DNA from: Siphonodentalium dalli
Lineage: Eukaryota; Mollusca; Scaphopoda; Gadilida; Siphonodentaliidae
NCBI GenBank assembly: GCA_032622095.1
Contig: CP136061.1
Location: forward strand, 234,420,944 to 234,484,943
Direction: 5' to 3'
Length of the DNA: 64,000 nucleotides
The notes under the pieces are model-generated. The model was given only the letters and a program-made list of their open reading frames with translations, searched no databases and was not told where the DNA came from. Positions 1 through 12,605 of the stretch are shown one piece after another. Each line of letters starts with the position of its first letter. The stretch's first letter is position 1. Position numbers and translations under genes: made by a program.

Positions 1-717
1 ACAGCCTATTATATAGAACTTATATTTACAAATGAAGAAGACATTATCAGTGACAAACAACACCTACCACCATTAGTACGCAGTGATCATATGGTCCTAT
101 CGTTCCCCTTTAATTGTTATCCAATACACAGCAAGATGAAATCCCTAAACCTCAGTACCATAAGGCTGATCTCAGTGAAATAAATGAGTACCTCACAAAT
201 GTTGACTGGAACGAGATTCATACGAGAGATTGTAATGGAGCCTGGAACTTCTTCAATAAAGAACTTCTATATGTTCGTGATAAATATTTACCAAAAAAGA
301 GAAGAGGAAAACACCGGAACAAACCATGGTTAAATATATATGCAATAGATGCTGTTAAGAAAAAGAAGTCAAGTTGGAAAAGATATACATCAGTAAAACC
401 ACAGCAAACTACGAGAAATATACAACTGTGAGAAATGAATCAACATCAGCATGTATAATAGCACACCTAGAACATGAGAGAAAACTTACATAAAACTTTA
501 AGACAGACAAATCTTTTTGGAGCTACGTTAGATAGAAGACACAAGTAAAAATGGGAATCGCAGACCTTGAAGATAAAAACGGAAACATAGTTAGTGACAA
601 CAAAGACAAAGCAGAGACACTGAATAACTTTTTCACCAGCGTATTCACAAAAGAGGACAAGAATCAGCACCAACATTAGAGCCGAGACAAGTCAAAGAGG
701 AGTTAACGTGCTTAGTA

Positions 718-936
718 GTGACCCCTGAACTAGTAGAGAAAAAGTTGCTCCTTATAGACCCGACTAAGGCTCCCGGAGAAGATGGCATACATCCAGCAAT
801 ACTAAGGGCATCCACTTACACTCTTATGAATCCTCTCAGCAATATTTTCAACAAATCGCTGCAAGAAGGCTGTCTACCAGCTGCATGGAAAAGTGCGACA
901 GTTGTCCCTACATTCAAAAAAATGCAAGAGATGTGA
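718..936 (+). pseudogene. LINE reverse transcriptase finger fragment
   Basis: This 72-codon frame holds the KAPGEDGIHPAILR and LPAAWKSATVVP blocks that open the RT domain of CR1-type LINEs. The frame stops at a TGA, but the next bases in a shifted frame still read RPVSLTSKSCKILEQ, so the stop is a decay mutation and not the end of a gene. It belongs with the linker upstream and the FADDT frame downstream. Confidence 0.8.
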
Positions 937-1046
937 TCCCGGAAATTAAAGACCAGTTAGTTTGACCAGCAAATCATGTAAAATTTTGGAACAAATATGG
1001 ACTCAGTATACCTAGACTTTAAAAAAGAGAGTGTACCTCATGTAAA

Positions 1047-1402
1047 CACATCGATATGGGTTCGCAGCGCGTCGCCGGTCACTGAGTCTCCACACAGCAG
1101 TGGCTTGACCGCTTTGAGCGACGTGCAATTGTCGGATTGCTCGCTGTTTCAAAACCCGCGCCAAGTTGTGACCCTTGAGCAAGGTCGCTCGTTCTGTGTC
1201 GGCTTCACATCACTCATGCGTTAAAAGAGAACCAGTCAGCTTGTCATACTGATGAGTATCAGAGCGTGTTCTGATCAAATTAGAGCAGCGCCTGCAATGG
1301 CTGCAGCCGGTTCATTGGTTGGCTTGTACACATGACTGGGGTAATATTGTACCAAGCGTGTTAGAGCAAGTAATTGGTTAATCGCTGTATAAAACTGGTC
1401 AT
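1047..1402. mobile_element. Short insertion inside LINE palm region
   Basis: LINE coding similarity stops after SVPH at about 1044 and resumes at about 1403 with RLLNKLHAYGVQGEILKW. In intact relatives these two blocks are adjacent. The 355 bases between them are richer in G+C at their left end and match no LINE motif. I see no clear target-site duplication, so the class is unknown; a SINE or MITE would fit the length. Confidence 0.55.
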
Positions 1403-1468
1403 TATTATTAAGACTGCTGAACAAACTACATGCATATGGTGTACAGGGAGAGATATTAAAATGAATCC

Positions 1469-2166
1469 GTGACTTCCTATCAAATAGTTCGCAATCAGTC
1501 AGAGTGGGAAACATCACGTCAAGCAAAAAACCAGTCACGAGCGGTATACCACAAGGCTGTAAGCAGTAACATCAAAATATTTGCTGATGACACCAACATA
1601 GACAGATCTGTTAATAAACAAGAAGACGCACAGGGGCTGCAAGATGATCTGGAGCAACTATCAACATGGTCAGACAAATGGCTACCAAGATTCAATACTA
1701 TAGTAAGTGTAAAGTGATGCATATGGGGAACAATAACGACCACACAAAGTATACATTAACAGAACATGGGATAGCCAAAGACATAACACCAACGAATGAT
1801 GAGAAAGACCTAGGAGTGACGTTCGACAGCAAGGTGTCATTCAGAACTCACATAAACAAAATTGTCAGCAAAGCTAACCAAAAATTGGAACATTCACATA
1901 CATGGACAAGGATATGTTTCTGCCACTATATAAATCCTTTATCAGACCAACACTCGAATATGGCTCTTCAATATGGTCACCTACTTGAAAGACATAACAT
2001 AACACCATTTTGGGATTACCTACACCAGAATACCGTAGAGAAAGGAGCAATGTATAAAAGCATTCATAAAACAGATGAGGTGTCATTACCATCACTACAA
2101 ATAATAGAGGACTCCCATACAACAGGAAATAATAAAAAGATACAAAAGAAACATTGTATGTTATAA
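1469..2166 (+). pseudogene. LINE RT palm/thumb fragment with FADDT motif
   Basis: Two overlapping frames (1469-1717 and 1666-2166) cover the catalytic FADDT box, the LQDDLEQLSTWSDKW helix and the DLGVTFDSKVSFRTHI thumb block. The switch between frames near 1690 is a frameshift: the phrase that normally reads KCKVMHMG continues directly. A further shift near 2010 puts the GLPTPEYRRER segment in another frame. Confidence 0.8.
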
Positions 2167-2410
2167 CACAAGGAAAGGCAGAAACAACATTGTTTCTAGA
2201 TGCACCAATAACTGGAACAAGCGAACACATGAATGTGTTTTAGCGGGCGCCTTAAATGATTTTAAATCAAACCTAAATGACTCTTGGAGAAACAAGCCAA
2301 ATAAATCTCAAAGGAGGGTGAGCGCACAACCATCAAAACAAATAAACATTTACTCACGAAGACGACACAATTGGCCGAAGATCAAAGGTAAATCAAAGAT
2401 AAATAAATTA

Positions 2411-5400
2411 TGATCATGCATGGTAGCTTAGAAGATTGTTGTTATGTCTCAGACACATGGTCGGAATAATGGTGTTGGCAAGAAACCACTCGCTGTACCA
2501 ACGTGTGTTGAACTGATTGTAAGATATCATCACAGCAACACTACTCTAGCTGCTCGTAGCGTTGAAGATGTCATTTAGATTGTCTTTAACTATACCTACC
2601 ACTACCCAGCGCGGGGATGATAACAACGGTTACCTCCTTTCTTTCTTTGGATGACATATCACCAAACTATCAAAGCCATTGTCTTAAAGACTACACACCT
2701 GGTCCAGTTGGTTCAGAAAGGCTTCCAAACGGGCGTGGAAATACAAGCTTAGCACACGAAGAAAGCGCGCATGAGATCCTGCATACCTGTAAATGAAATA
2801 TACTCCTGGTGTATAAGGGCGGTGCAGTTCATGGTCCCATTTCATTTCCACTTCCATGGTCCCATTTCATTTCCACTTTCATATAGCAACGCATGTATTG
2901 TTCTTTGTAAAATATTCCCCGTGACGACGATTCTATTTCTAATCACCACTACTGAGTGAATTGGTCTCTACCTCTAACATTAATATGTCTGTTGTCGAGT
3001 TCCATAAAATGAAACAATGTACCATTTATAGCTACATTAAACAGTTTTCTGGTTTAAGATATTTACAATAACATTGCTGATTCTATGTTAGTAACACTAG
3101 TTTCTCGAAAGCATTTATGTTGTGCATCTTAAGCAGGTGTTAATAACAAATGTGCAGGAAGGTATGCCGGGGTGGGTGGGTTGCCCGAAAGACAAAAACA
3201 CGTTTTTACAAAGTTATGCAAAAGTTATACTAAAGACCTTCTGTGCCCATATTTGACATTTGTAACCGTTTAAAACATATTATAAGAATTTATTATGGAA
3301 TGGTGTGTATCCTGCACAATGACCTAGGTTTACAGATGATCAGCAATTTATAAAAAAAAATTCAATTAAAACAGGTTCTGAAACAGGTTAAACTGTTATT
3401 TGAACTAAATGAGATAATTTCCCAGTCATATGGGTGATACCAGTAGAGTTGTAGGTGGTTTTTGTCCAAATTTAATGAAATTTGGGGAGTGGGTGTCAAA
3501 AAATTGTGAGTAAAACATTTTCTTTTTTTGCAGGTTTGGGGTGGTGGGTCCCCGAAAATGCAAGATGCATGTCAATGATCACGCGCTGATCATACGCGAA
3601 TAAAACGAGAGCTTTTTAGACCAGGATAGAGGTGTGGGGATCTCCATATGAGTACACTTACATGATGTAGTTCTATATTTACTGGTTTCGAAATGTTACC
3701 CTCGTTGGTAACAAGTGATTTGCGGCCCGCCGTTTGACGCATCTTCAACCAATCAGAAGAGAGGATGACGGATAACAATTTTTCACGTCGTGTTCGTGCT
3801 ACGGTCTGTGTTTTATTGGGTAGGAAAACGAGTGACCCATTTGGCAGTTGATCAACCACCGAACCCGATTTAGTGTAACACAGGCGGGCTATATGTAAAT
3901 ATTTCGAAAACAATTCTCTGTTCATGCACTAACACCCTTCAGATTAAATGCCATCAAATACACATTTCTCTCAGATTTTACAATGATACAATAAGACATT
4001 GTCTGAGAGCGGTCTTTCTGCAATGCGACACATATAATTGTATCGTCTCGATGCACCGAGGATATGGCATACTAATGAGGTATTTCTACCTACCTGGGTT
4101 AAATGCACGCTCTGGCATGAATTACAGAATAGCATCTAGCAACATTCACCGTTGGAACGTATGTTGATCTTAACAAAATTACTTGATTATTGGTCGACGA
4201 GCGCGAGTTCAGAATTATGTAGGCCTCCACACAGGGACATAGCAATGCGTAGGTACCGAACGTGGCCAAAACGAAAAACAATATACCAGTGTCTGAAGTT
4301 GTTTTTAAACCAAACCCCCATCTGGTAGAAAAATAGGTTGTATCCTACTAATAAATATGTTCTGCATTGTCACAGGCGCTTCATAGCCAACCAAATTTTA
4401 ATTTTAAACTGAGTATCTACTTACTCTTTTAAGCGAGATATCATGGAGATGTTAACTAATTACTCCTATTATTTATAAGGAGATTAAAAATCGTTCGTTC
4501 ACAGTTTATTATCCATCTGTAAAACATTGTTGGTGTGTGGTTTATACCGAGTTGTTCTATTACATAAAACAGGACACGCTCAAAATTTAAGATTTCCTTA
4601 ATAAATTAGTTAATGGGAGGTTTGTAATCATGCTCATTTCTATGTTTGACGTTTTCAGTATAGCGTATATGCCCAGGAACTGTGTTGTGGAAGGAATAAT
4701 TTTAATGACCTTGCATTGTGTTTCTCCTCATATCTGAGGCAATTATCTGGCAGTGTACGGTAGACTGTTTTGGGGAAACTGTATCATAACCATGCCAGAT
4801 ATGATAGTATGGGTTCAACTTTAAAGTGGATAGTTTAGTCTGATTAGCATAGGGTAGATAAACCGCTCTATAATTATTATTTTTTAAAGCCAAAAAAATA
4901 AGTCAATATTTATAGACGTACACGCGGGCGTGTTGACGAGCTCGAAATAAACAAACTGGTATTATCGTGCTTATACTGATGTGTAATGATATGAGTCATA
5001 TTTTGAACCAATTAGTTTTTACCTGCAATTTGCCGTACACTAACAAATCAAGCAAGTTGCATTTGTGCGACAGCAGTCCTGCAATTTGCCGTACACAAGA
5101 TAAATATCTCTTTCGGTAATAATTTTAACAAACAGCCGAGAAACTCATGTTTGGCGCTATATACGTCATTATTGACCTGGCGTGTGTGTGCCGTGTGTAT
5201 ATGTATAGCAATGCCCAAATATTGATATGTTGCAGGTATAATATATTTGATAGTTGAAAGACCAAGTTGCACCGATCTTTGGAATTTGACATAATAATCG
5301 TGATTTCCCAATATGTACTTTATCTTCAGGTTTTATAGCTAGTATATATTAGAAGTATATTATACTCATCAATCATTCAAAGTGATTCGTGAACTTGTCC

Positions 5401-5635
5401 TCATGTTTAGATATCATCAATATTATGTACAATGTATCGAAATTTAAAGGCACGGATGGCTTTTGTTATATTTATAGGTTATAATTTAGAAATAACTGTT
5501 TCCAAATTATGAATAGTTCCTCAATAATATAGTAATAGAATAGTATAATGATAGAATGAATGCGATATTCCTCAAAACGCACGTTGTGTGAGCCGATCGT
5601 TTGCTTATATAGAGTACATGCGCTTATATAGAGCA
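2411..5635. other. Non-coding stretch without recognised features
   Basis: No reading frame here resembles a known family. Visible small structures are a 24-bp unit repeated twice at 2830-2877, and two G-rich patches near 3165 and 3540 built around GGTGGGT. Short GTG- or ATG-started frames have no motif support. Confidence 0.6.
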
Positions 5636-5800
5636 CAGGCCCCTGGGGAAAATTACTAAAATATCAATATAGACTCTACTAGTGTAAAGGTTCCAATGAT
5701 CTATTTTGGATAAATACCACACCAACTATCAAAACTCTACTAAATTCTAGAAATCGATAATTGCAGCCAAAATATCATCAGATGTGTCGTGCAACTAAGA
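5636..5800 (+). repeat. Dispersed repeat, copy 1 (partner near 39.5 kb)
   Basis: This block, which opens with ACAGGCCCC and contains ACCACACCAACTA and TTCTAGAAATCGAT, recurs in the same orientation at 39500-39665 with point changes and small indels. It has no coding content. It is probably a fragment of an interspersed element. Confidence 0.6.
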
Positions 5801-6940
5801 GTCCTGTAACGATTTTATCATGCTTTCCATGTGAGAATTTCAACTACTTGTACGAAGTTCATTAGCTGCCAGTAAGTTAAATGTGTCGTCGATGGCCATC
5901 AACTTATGTAACGTCACAGTTACGCGCCATGGCAGTTGAACGTCAACGCATTGAGTCAATGGTCAATCATCAGAAGCAGGACAACAAGTTGAGTTGCATA
6001 GTTATTTATGAGTGTTTAGAATTCCTCAAATATATAACATGCAGGTTTTTGGTACATGGTACTATGTCTTTAAATTCGCAGAACATGCTTTCGACAGATA
6101 TCCCTTTTCTTGGCGCCAAAAACACACCGAAAATATACCCGAGGCGACAGAGTTCCAAGAAAAACAAGATGGCGTCTATCGACCCCATATGAATCCATAT
6201 ACCCCCTGGGGCTTTCAATATATGAACCTAATATGCCTTCATCTCATGTCAGTACATCTCCATTCTCATTGATCAGTCTAATACGTGAGCATGATAAATG
6301 CTCATATATGTTCTGCAAGTCATTCCGAAGCCAACCATACCTTTTTTATTTCATCCGATGTGTTTGTGCCCAATTTTTCAACTATATTTGTCAAACGAAT
6401 TCCAGAAACAAGACGTATCTGCGAATGGAAGTAAATATTGAAAGCGAATGTAAAACAAGGCCATGTGCACGTGGAATTCTCAGAATTTTATTATTGTATC
6501 AAAGGAAATTCCAATTATTTAACTATAATTTCTAGTTCACTTCTGTTTTTAAATCAGATAAACTTCTTGGCACAGAGACAATTAATAATTCAAGTGTTTC
6601 TTCAATACTCGATCAGATATCTATGCATGTTTATTTTTTAAAGCCATCATTTGTGAACTTTACTCTCGATTATTGTCAATCAATAAGCAAGCCGGTCAAA
6701 ATTTGCTGCCAGTCATAAGTCATCATTTGGGTTTCAATAAGTTCAACAGATGGCCTCGTATCTGAAAAATTTCCACCAATGGATAGGAAACCTGCTGCAA
6801 ATGTATTATCCGACGTCTGTTAATTTTTTCCGATCACATCCCCCCCACAATTAATAATAGATCAATCCAATATACAATCTGTAAATGGGCGGAACAGTCC
6901 AGTTTGTAAATAAAGTTCAACTGCATTTCGTTATTTTCAG

Positions 6941-7149
6941 CTGACACTTGGGTGGATGGAGAGAAAGCAAGCACTACGTCGCCATGGTTACGTTGGGACG
7001 GCAGGGATGTTTCATATTGGCCACAGTATTTTGAGATAACTGACCCTGGCACAGAGTGGTGTTTCAGGATGGTGCCATATGGTTACATGGACATGAGATG
7101 TGAAGTCGTGTTTCATTATGCCTGCCAAAGGGGCTCCATGTTTCCTTGA
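6941..7149 (+). CDS. Terminal exon of a C-type lectin-like (CTLD) protein
   Basis: A splice acceptor with a pyrimidine-rich tract ends in TTATTTTCAG at 6940. The exon opens at codon position 2 and reads about 68 residues to a TGA at 7147-7149. Visible features are TWVDG, the WLRWDG core (compare the W.W.DG of CTLDs), VSYW, then WCFRM, MDMRC and the final YACQ that carries the last disulphide cysteine. There is no EPN or QPD sugar-binding triplet, so calcium-dependent sugar binding is not predicted. The entry phase equals that of the minus-strand CTLD exons at 38.5 and 45 kb. I cannot find the matching first-half exon upstream, so this is either the last exon of a gene beginning before the window, one with an unrecognised exon, or an orphan exon. 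Confidence 0.7.
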
Positions 7150-7419
7150 CTCTCTCATTTGGAAGGACATCTGAGTTTTTGTTATAATCTGACTCATCGA
7201 TTTTGATCATCAAACAGGTTCTACCGTGACTGCCACTTATCAAAATGGCGTCATTTCGTTTATAAGTTGTAATATAATTTCAAGTGGGCGCGACATAAAG
7301 TTAACGTCCAACATTATAAGTTGCTGTTAAATCGAATCTAGTTTGGGCAAATTAACCCTATCGTGATTTGAGCTGTGCTGGTGCAGCATCATATGTCATG
7401 TGCCAGTGTATTCTATATA

Positions 7420-8020
7420 TATGCTCGATTCGAATTTTTTTGGAAATGTGGCAAATGACCCAAAATTCGTAAAGTGGCCATTTGGGCGGAATATTTTGGG
7501 CGAAACTTTCTTGAGTCGAGTTTGAAAAAAGTGGTCCGAAAAAGACTCGACCCTGTGCTCGGTCCGAATTTTTTTGGAAAATGTGGCAAATGACCACGGG
7601 ACGTACTTTGTAAAAAAAAAAACATTTGGTCCTAAATTTGGGTCAAAAAGTCCGAAAATGCCTCGAAATAAGCAAAGTCTGAAAATGAAGGGAAATTGGC
7701 TCGAATGAGTTCGGAATCGTAAGTGGCAAGCTGGGCGGAACATTTTGGTATAAATTTTTTTTGGGTCGAGTTTGAAAAGGTGGTTTGAAAAACACTCGAC
7801 CATGTGCTCGGCTCGAAATTTTTCGAAAATGTGGCAAATGACACGAAATTCGTAAGTGGCCAGGTATAGACTAACACGGGACGGGCGAAACATTTGAGGC
7901 CGAACAAGTTTTAGGTCGAGTTTTAAAAAGAAGTCCGAATATGATTAACGCGTACTTAGTAAAAAAACAACACAAATTTGGGCCTAAACAAATTTGGGTC
8001 AAAAAGTCCGAAATTGAACA
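7420..8020. repeat. Degenerate tandem repeat, three imperfect units
   Basis: Three blocks share phrases such as TGTGCTCG.TCGAA, GAAAATGTGGCAAATGAC, GGGCGGAACATTTTGG and GGGTCGAGTTTGAAAA. They begin near 7421, 7555 and 7804 and differ by insertions, so unit length runs from about 135 to 250 bp. Overlapping minus-strand frames across this block (for example one reading RAEHMVECFSNH) are by-products of the repeat and are not genes. Confidence 0.75.
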
Positions 8021-8168
8021 TTACGAATACAGAATGGCCACCAAATGATACAAATTTTGACAAGAATATAGCTTCTATATCCTTATAACTATTGCAAATA
8101 ATCCCGCTAACTATTAACAAATGGATTCATCGTTCTTTAACGTCCAAACCATAACTAACAATTCACGA

Positions 8169-9744
8169 ACTACCACCCAGTCTCTGGCGAATAATGCATC
8201 GGGGATTCGTGTATACACCCTTTAATAGACACCTTTAGCACAACGAACTACGACAGAAAACTGTTACGAATAGCTGATTGTAGTCGTAATTTTGTTCAGT
8301 GTCCAAACACATTTTCGCAGAATTGACGACAGTCACTACTAGCCCGTTTGTGAGAAAACCGTACCTCTCAAACTTCGTAACACTTGCAGTAAGCTGATAT
8401 TGTTCTTTGTGTCGTGTTTGTTTGTTTCATTGGTGGACCCCCACACGGATCAATTAAAGCATGGTCCCAGGAGGGTTAGTTTCTGAACATTGTTCAATTC
8501 ATATAGCATGTTGATGCTGCGTACACAGGCATAAAACTGATACACAGAATAAGGTCAAAGTGTATGTTGAGCAACCAATGTGAAGGGTTAGTGTTGGAAG
8601 TTGGAAATGGGAACATGAATAACATCTCAGATATATTCCGCATAGAAAGAAATGAAAAACCAAAGATTAAGAGACCAAGACTTAAGTTCACTAAACATCA
8701 ATATTTACAAACAGCACGAAGGAGTAAATTGTGAGTTTGTTAATAATTACCATCCCAATTTATTTAGAATATAAAATACCCATATTTGTCGTGTATAAAT
8801 AAATGAAAACGATGTTATATAACATGTTACACGCCTATAAAAACAAACAGCTCGAATGGTTCATGCGTAAATTAAATTTCTTATACCATTCTCAAATCCC
8901 CATGCAACATATATAATATTATATAGCATTCCGATTTATGTCGCGTGAAAATAAATGAAAGATTTCCAATTAACAATGCAATAAAACAGGTTAAACAATA
9001 ATAGAAACACACACACAGCGTACAGTGTACTAACGCGGAAATTACCGTTCCAATAACTCGGCGCCAACTTCTGCATTCGTATGAAAAACAGAACGCGGTT
9101 AACAAGCCATGGTTCAATAAAGCAGGTCGAGACGCACACCGGGATAACCGCAAAGCGATACACGAATATACATCGCGACGATATGCTCCCTCTGAAATAG
9201 AAACAAGTACGCAAATATCAAAGTACGTGTTTATTCACATTAATATTACTCCAAAGTTCCATTGGCAAGCCAAAAACAGCCTGAAAAAATAAACCCTGCC
9301 GAGGGCGTAACAAACCCTGCGTGTGGGGGCTCCTGGTGAGATGTCAGTACATATCTAACGATTTGGACGTGATTTAACATAACGTAACGCAACTATACCG
9401 TCTGAGGTAAAAGTCTCTCTGAAAGTGGAACAGAAACGTCAACTATTGTGTGCCAATGTGATGTCGTGATGTGAGCATTGGCTTAAATTGATGAAAACCC
9501 CAATGAAACAAATAAACACGGCAAAAAGAACCAACTCAGCTTACTGCAAGTGGTACGAAGTTTGAGCGATTCGATGTTCTCACAAAAGGGCAAGTAGTCG
9601 TCAATTCTGTGAAAATGTGTTTGGACACTGAAAAAAATTACGACTACAATTAGCTATTCGTAAGAGTTATCTGTCGTAGTTCATTATGCGAAATGTGCAT
9701 ACACGAATCCACGATGCAATGTTCGCCAGAGACGGAGTGGTAGT
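8169..9744. mobile_element. TIR element, about 1.58 kb, non-autonomous
   Basis: The first about 270 bases (8169-8440) recur inverted at 9490-9744, starting ACTACCAC and sharing GTCTCTGGCGAA and TGTCCAAACACATTTTC. The 1.05-kb centre shows no transposase-like frame. The bases just outside the arms do not match, so I cannot define a target-site duplication. A fragment with the phrase GTCGTCA.TTCTGT.AAAATGTGTTT also appears near 22690-22725. Confidence 0.75.
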
Positions 9745-10416
9745 CAGGGTCTGCACTGGGCCGAAATTTACTTTTGCCAAATAATTTGCCAAATGAAAAT
9801 ATTTTTTGCCAAATTATTTTAGCAATTGCCAAATCCCGATAATATTATTTTCCGCAATCTTAGGTCTTATATTTCGACACTCGCGGTTTGAACGACTTTT
9901 GACATCGATAGAAAAGCAGTTAATTATACTCGAATCTCTATTGTGGTTTATTGTACACTGTTTAACAATAAGTCAATCACCGAACAATACAATGGTAGAA
10001 GGGTTTCTCCACCAGAAAGGCACATCACAGGAGGATTAGTAATCCCTCCAACCATCAGTACTAATGCTATGAGATTAACAGCATCTTATTAGAGGTGTTA
10101 ACTTTCCCTAAACTTTATAAAACACCCCTTATATAATTATGTTGTAAGAGTTTCCTGAAATTAATGGTATTGATTGGCCAGTATTTTCAAATTGCTTGAG
10201 GAATTAAATATTGACTTCCCAAAACTTTTGCCAAATGAAAATATATTTTGCCAAATGTGAATTATTTTTGCCATTGGCAAATATTGCAAGTGGCAGCGCG
10301 AACCTGATGTCAAATGTGTACATGGCTGTTGTTTTTATGGGTCCTTACACTCCCAAACATCACGTGGTCGAAAAGCATGATGCCTTCCGATCAGTCGATT
10401 ACAAAATTGTCCCGCG
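9745..10416. other. Non-coding segment with TTGCCAAAT iterations
   Basis: TTGCCAAA or a close variant recurs at 9770-9835 and again at 10215-10285, which brackets about 400 bp of unremarkable sequence. No coding signal is visible. Confidence 0.5.
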
Positions 10417-10551
10417 GTCGGTGAGTCAACCTCCTCATTCACAAGAGATTTTTTAAGCAACAGTAAACCAGGCCCGATTTGACATACAATCCGGGCCTGG
10501 TTTACTGTTGCTTAAAAAATCTCTTGTGAATGAGGAGGTTGACTCACCGAC
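10417..10551. repeat. Perfect 60-bp inverted repeat with 15-nt loop
   Basis: Bases 10417-10476 and 10492-10551 are exact reverse complements over all 60 positions, separated by 15 nt (10477-10491). The arms start GTCGGTGAGTC and end AGGCCCG at the loop. Nothing else in the window is an inverted repeat this exact, so it is either very young or kept intact. No gene is visible around it. Confidence 0.95.
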
Positions 10552-11570
10552 TTTAAATTACCAGATGAGTCATGTTTGATGGTAAATGTCCGATGATAAT
10601 ACTGTCGAGTAGTAACGATTCAGTAATAGCGAGGTTTCGAATATAGTTACGACGTTTAGCGTATAGCGTTATCAACTTAGTGCGACCAAATTTTAGATCG
10701 TAGGTGGGGAAATAACTGGTGGAGCACCCACTACGCATGCTCACAACAAGACCGCAGCAATATAGTAGCGATCAAGCAATGCTTGATTTTTACCAGAAAA
10801 ATCATGGCATGTCCTTGGCAACACGAGCAACCAACAAATTCAACCCATTGGACATCTTCAGGGGAGACACTTTTTATTGAGTTGAGGCAGGAAAAGGGGT
10901 GTTTAGTAGATAATGTTTGATAAGGTCTTCATATCTCTTTATTAAAAGATTATATAATGTTATGTGTTTGACAGTTCGACCATGTGTGCATGTGGTATTT
11001 ACTAGTACATGTACGCAGAGTGTGAATAGTTTAAATTTGACAAATGTTACCAGGTGTACTTGGTTCATTGTGTACATAATGACTGGGGTACAAGTAGTGC
11101 CCATTGTTATATGGTATCCAAGGAAATGAAAAAGATTTGATGTTATCATATTCACGAAAATGAGACCAGTTAATTATGAGAAATTATGCATTATGCAGAT
11201 GTGTTAAATAATCTCAGAGCAAGTACTCTGCTGATTAGTAGTTTTGATTTGAACAATATGTTGGTTAATTAAACAAAAGTTGTTTAATGAGTACTCAGTC
11301 AGTTTGTTTGTCTCCGTATGATCAATAAAGTGCCTTGCTTTCAAACAAGTTTGATTCAGTTAAAACTTTTCACAGTAAAAAATTGTCACAGAGTTTAAGT
11401 TATGTACATGTAACCTCAGTTCGAAGTTCTGGCCAGTTGGTACAACTTGTAGGATGTGGGTCCGCAAAGAACCAGAATTCTGAAATAATTATACCAGTAT
11501 ATGCTTGATTGTTGACTGTCATACCATTCTTCAATGTAATGATTCCTGAGTCATTTCTTCTGTTCTAGAG
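10552..11570. other. Non-coding stretch before LINE; possible LINE 5' leader
   Basis: No family-level similarity is visible. Frames at 10874-11155 (minus) and 10917-11129 (plus) overlap on opposite strands and carry no motif. The last few hundred bases may be the 5' leader of the LINE that starts at 11571, but I see no clear ORF1. Confidence 0.45.
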
Positions 11571-12605
11571 ATGTCTAATGTGCGAAATCTATGTATATTA
11601 TTATTGTTTGTATTCATATGCAATTTCCGTATACGAAATCAATGCCGTGCTAGCTCATCGTATCCCACCAAGTTTAAATATATGGAGAACATAACATTAA
11701 ATTTCCTTACCTGGAATTGTACGGGAATTATGTCATCGGGTGCATATATCACAGAATTAATGAGAAATGATCATTATGACATTATGGGTCTAAGTGAACA
11801 TTGGTTATACCAAAACAATGCAGATTTTCTCGGAATGCTGGGGTCAAATTATGAATATCATGCTGTCTGCGATTATAGCCAACAAGTTCCCATCCATACA
11901 ATAAAGCCAGGTAGACCCAAGGGCGGAGTGGCACTGATGTGGCACACCAGGCTTTCACACTGTATATGTCCACTTGATATTGCAGATGATCGCATCATCG
12001 GGATTCAATTAAAGATACCAGGTGGGAGTTATCTGTATATCTTTCAAGTTTACCTACCATCCACGAATTATCCCACTGAAGAATATATAGCATATATAAA
12101 TAAACTTAGAGATATATGCGATATATATAAAGTACACGGTAACCTCATCATAATGGGCGATCTGAATGTAAATTTCGATAAATCAGATAAGCGAAACTCA
12201 GCATTCATTAAATTTGTTAAAGGCCTTGAATTGAAATCCGCCAATTACGAGATATCGCCTCAATCTACATGTTTACCTTTTGGTCAGAGAGGCGACAATA
12301 TCGGCACAATAATTGACCATATATTGATACCCGATATATTCATACATTTTGTACGCAGTATTAAGATAATGGACGATAACTCTATAGATGTATCGAATCA
12401 TCGTCCAATATCCGCAAATATTTCTTTGCCCGAAAGTGATCCCACCATCGGAGGGCCAGATGCAAATGCTGATGGTGGGATCGACTGGAAGCGAGTGAGA
12501 TTTCACCCAGAAATCATCGAAGAGTATCAGAGATATCTTGATATTGAAATTATCAAAATAAAAAAAAACCGAGATCCCAATTTGTATCGCATTGACGCTG
12601 TATTA
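11571..12605 (+). pseudogene. AP-type endonuclease half of LINE ORF2
   Basis: The frame opens with ATG after a stop-rich leader and reads about 345 LINE residues before the insertion. Exonuclease/endonuclease/phosphatase-fold motifs appear in order: WNCTG at residues 48-52, SEHWL at 75-79 with the metal-binding Glu, GGVALMW at 118-124, MGDLNVNF at 195-202, IDHILIP at 248-254, and SNHRP at 275-279. The last motif is normally SDH; here the Asp is Asn, which should impair catalysis. The frame carries on for 25 codons into the inserted element before stopping at 12680, so the C-terminal tail of that frame is not LINE protein. The enzyme would nick target DNA to prime reverse transcription. Confidence 0.88.

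Larger units (their letters stand above)
1..2410 (+). mobile_element. Decayed CR1-like non-LTR retrotransposon (LINE)
   Basis: This is the 3' part of a LINE; the 5' end lies outside the window. Several reading frames together give the order expected of an ORF2: a linker (114-431), an FWSYV block near 510, RT fingers with KAPGEDGIHP (718-936), YLDFKK at about 1010-1030, SGIPQGC near 1535-1560, the catalytic FADDT at about 1578, EKDLGVTFDSKVSFRTHI (1800-1860), and a C-terminal CTNNWNK block near 2200. Frameshifts, deletions and an insertion break it. The part between fingers and palm is missing, motif A has lost the residues between KK and SVPH, and the segment between PQGC and SSNIKIFADD is deleted. 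The motif style fits the CR1/L2-like branch; the exact clade is inferred. It cannot encode a working enzyme. Confidence 0.85.

Noticed and set aside
5881-6535. Overlapping plus-strand frames (103, 86 and 141 residues)
   Set aside because: No motif, no splice context, and they overlap one another in different frames, so they are chance frames in front of the 6941 exon.
7358-7907. Minus-strand frames up to 165 residues
   Set aside because: They repeat with the degenerate tandem repeat and match no family.
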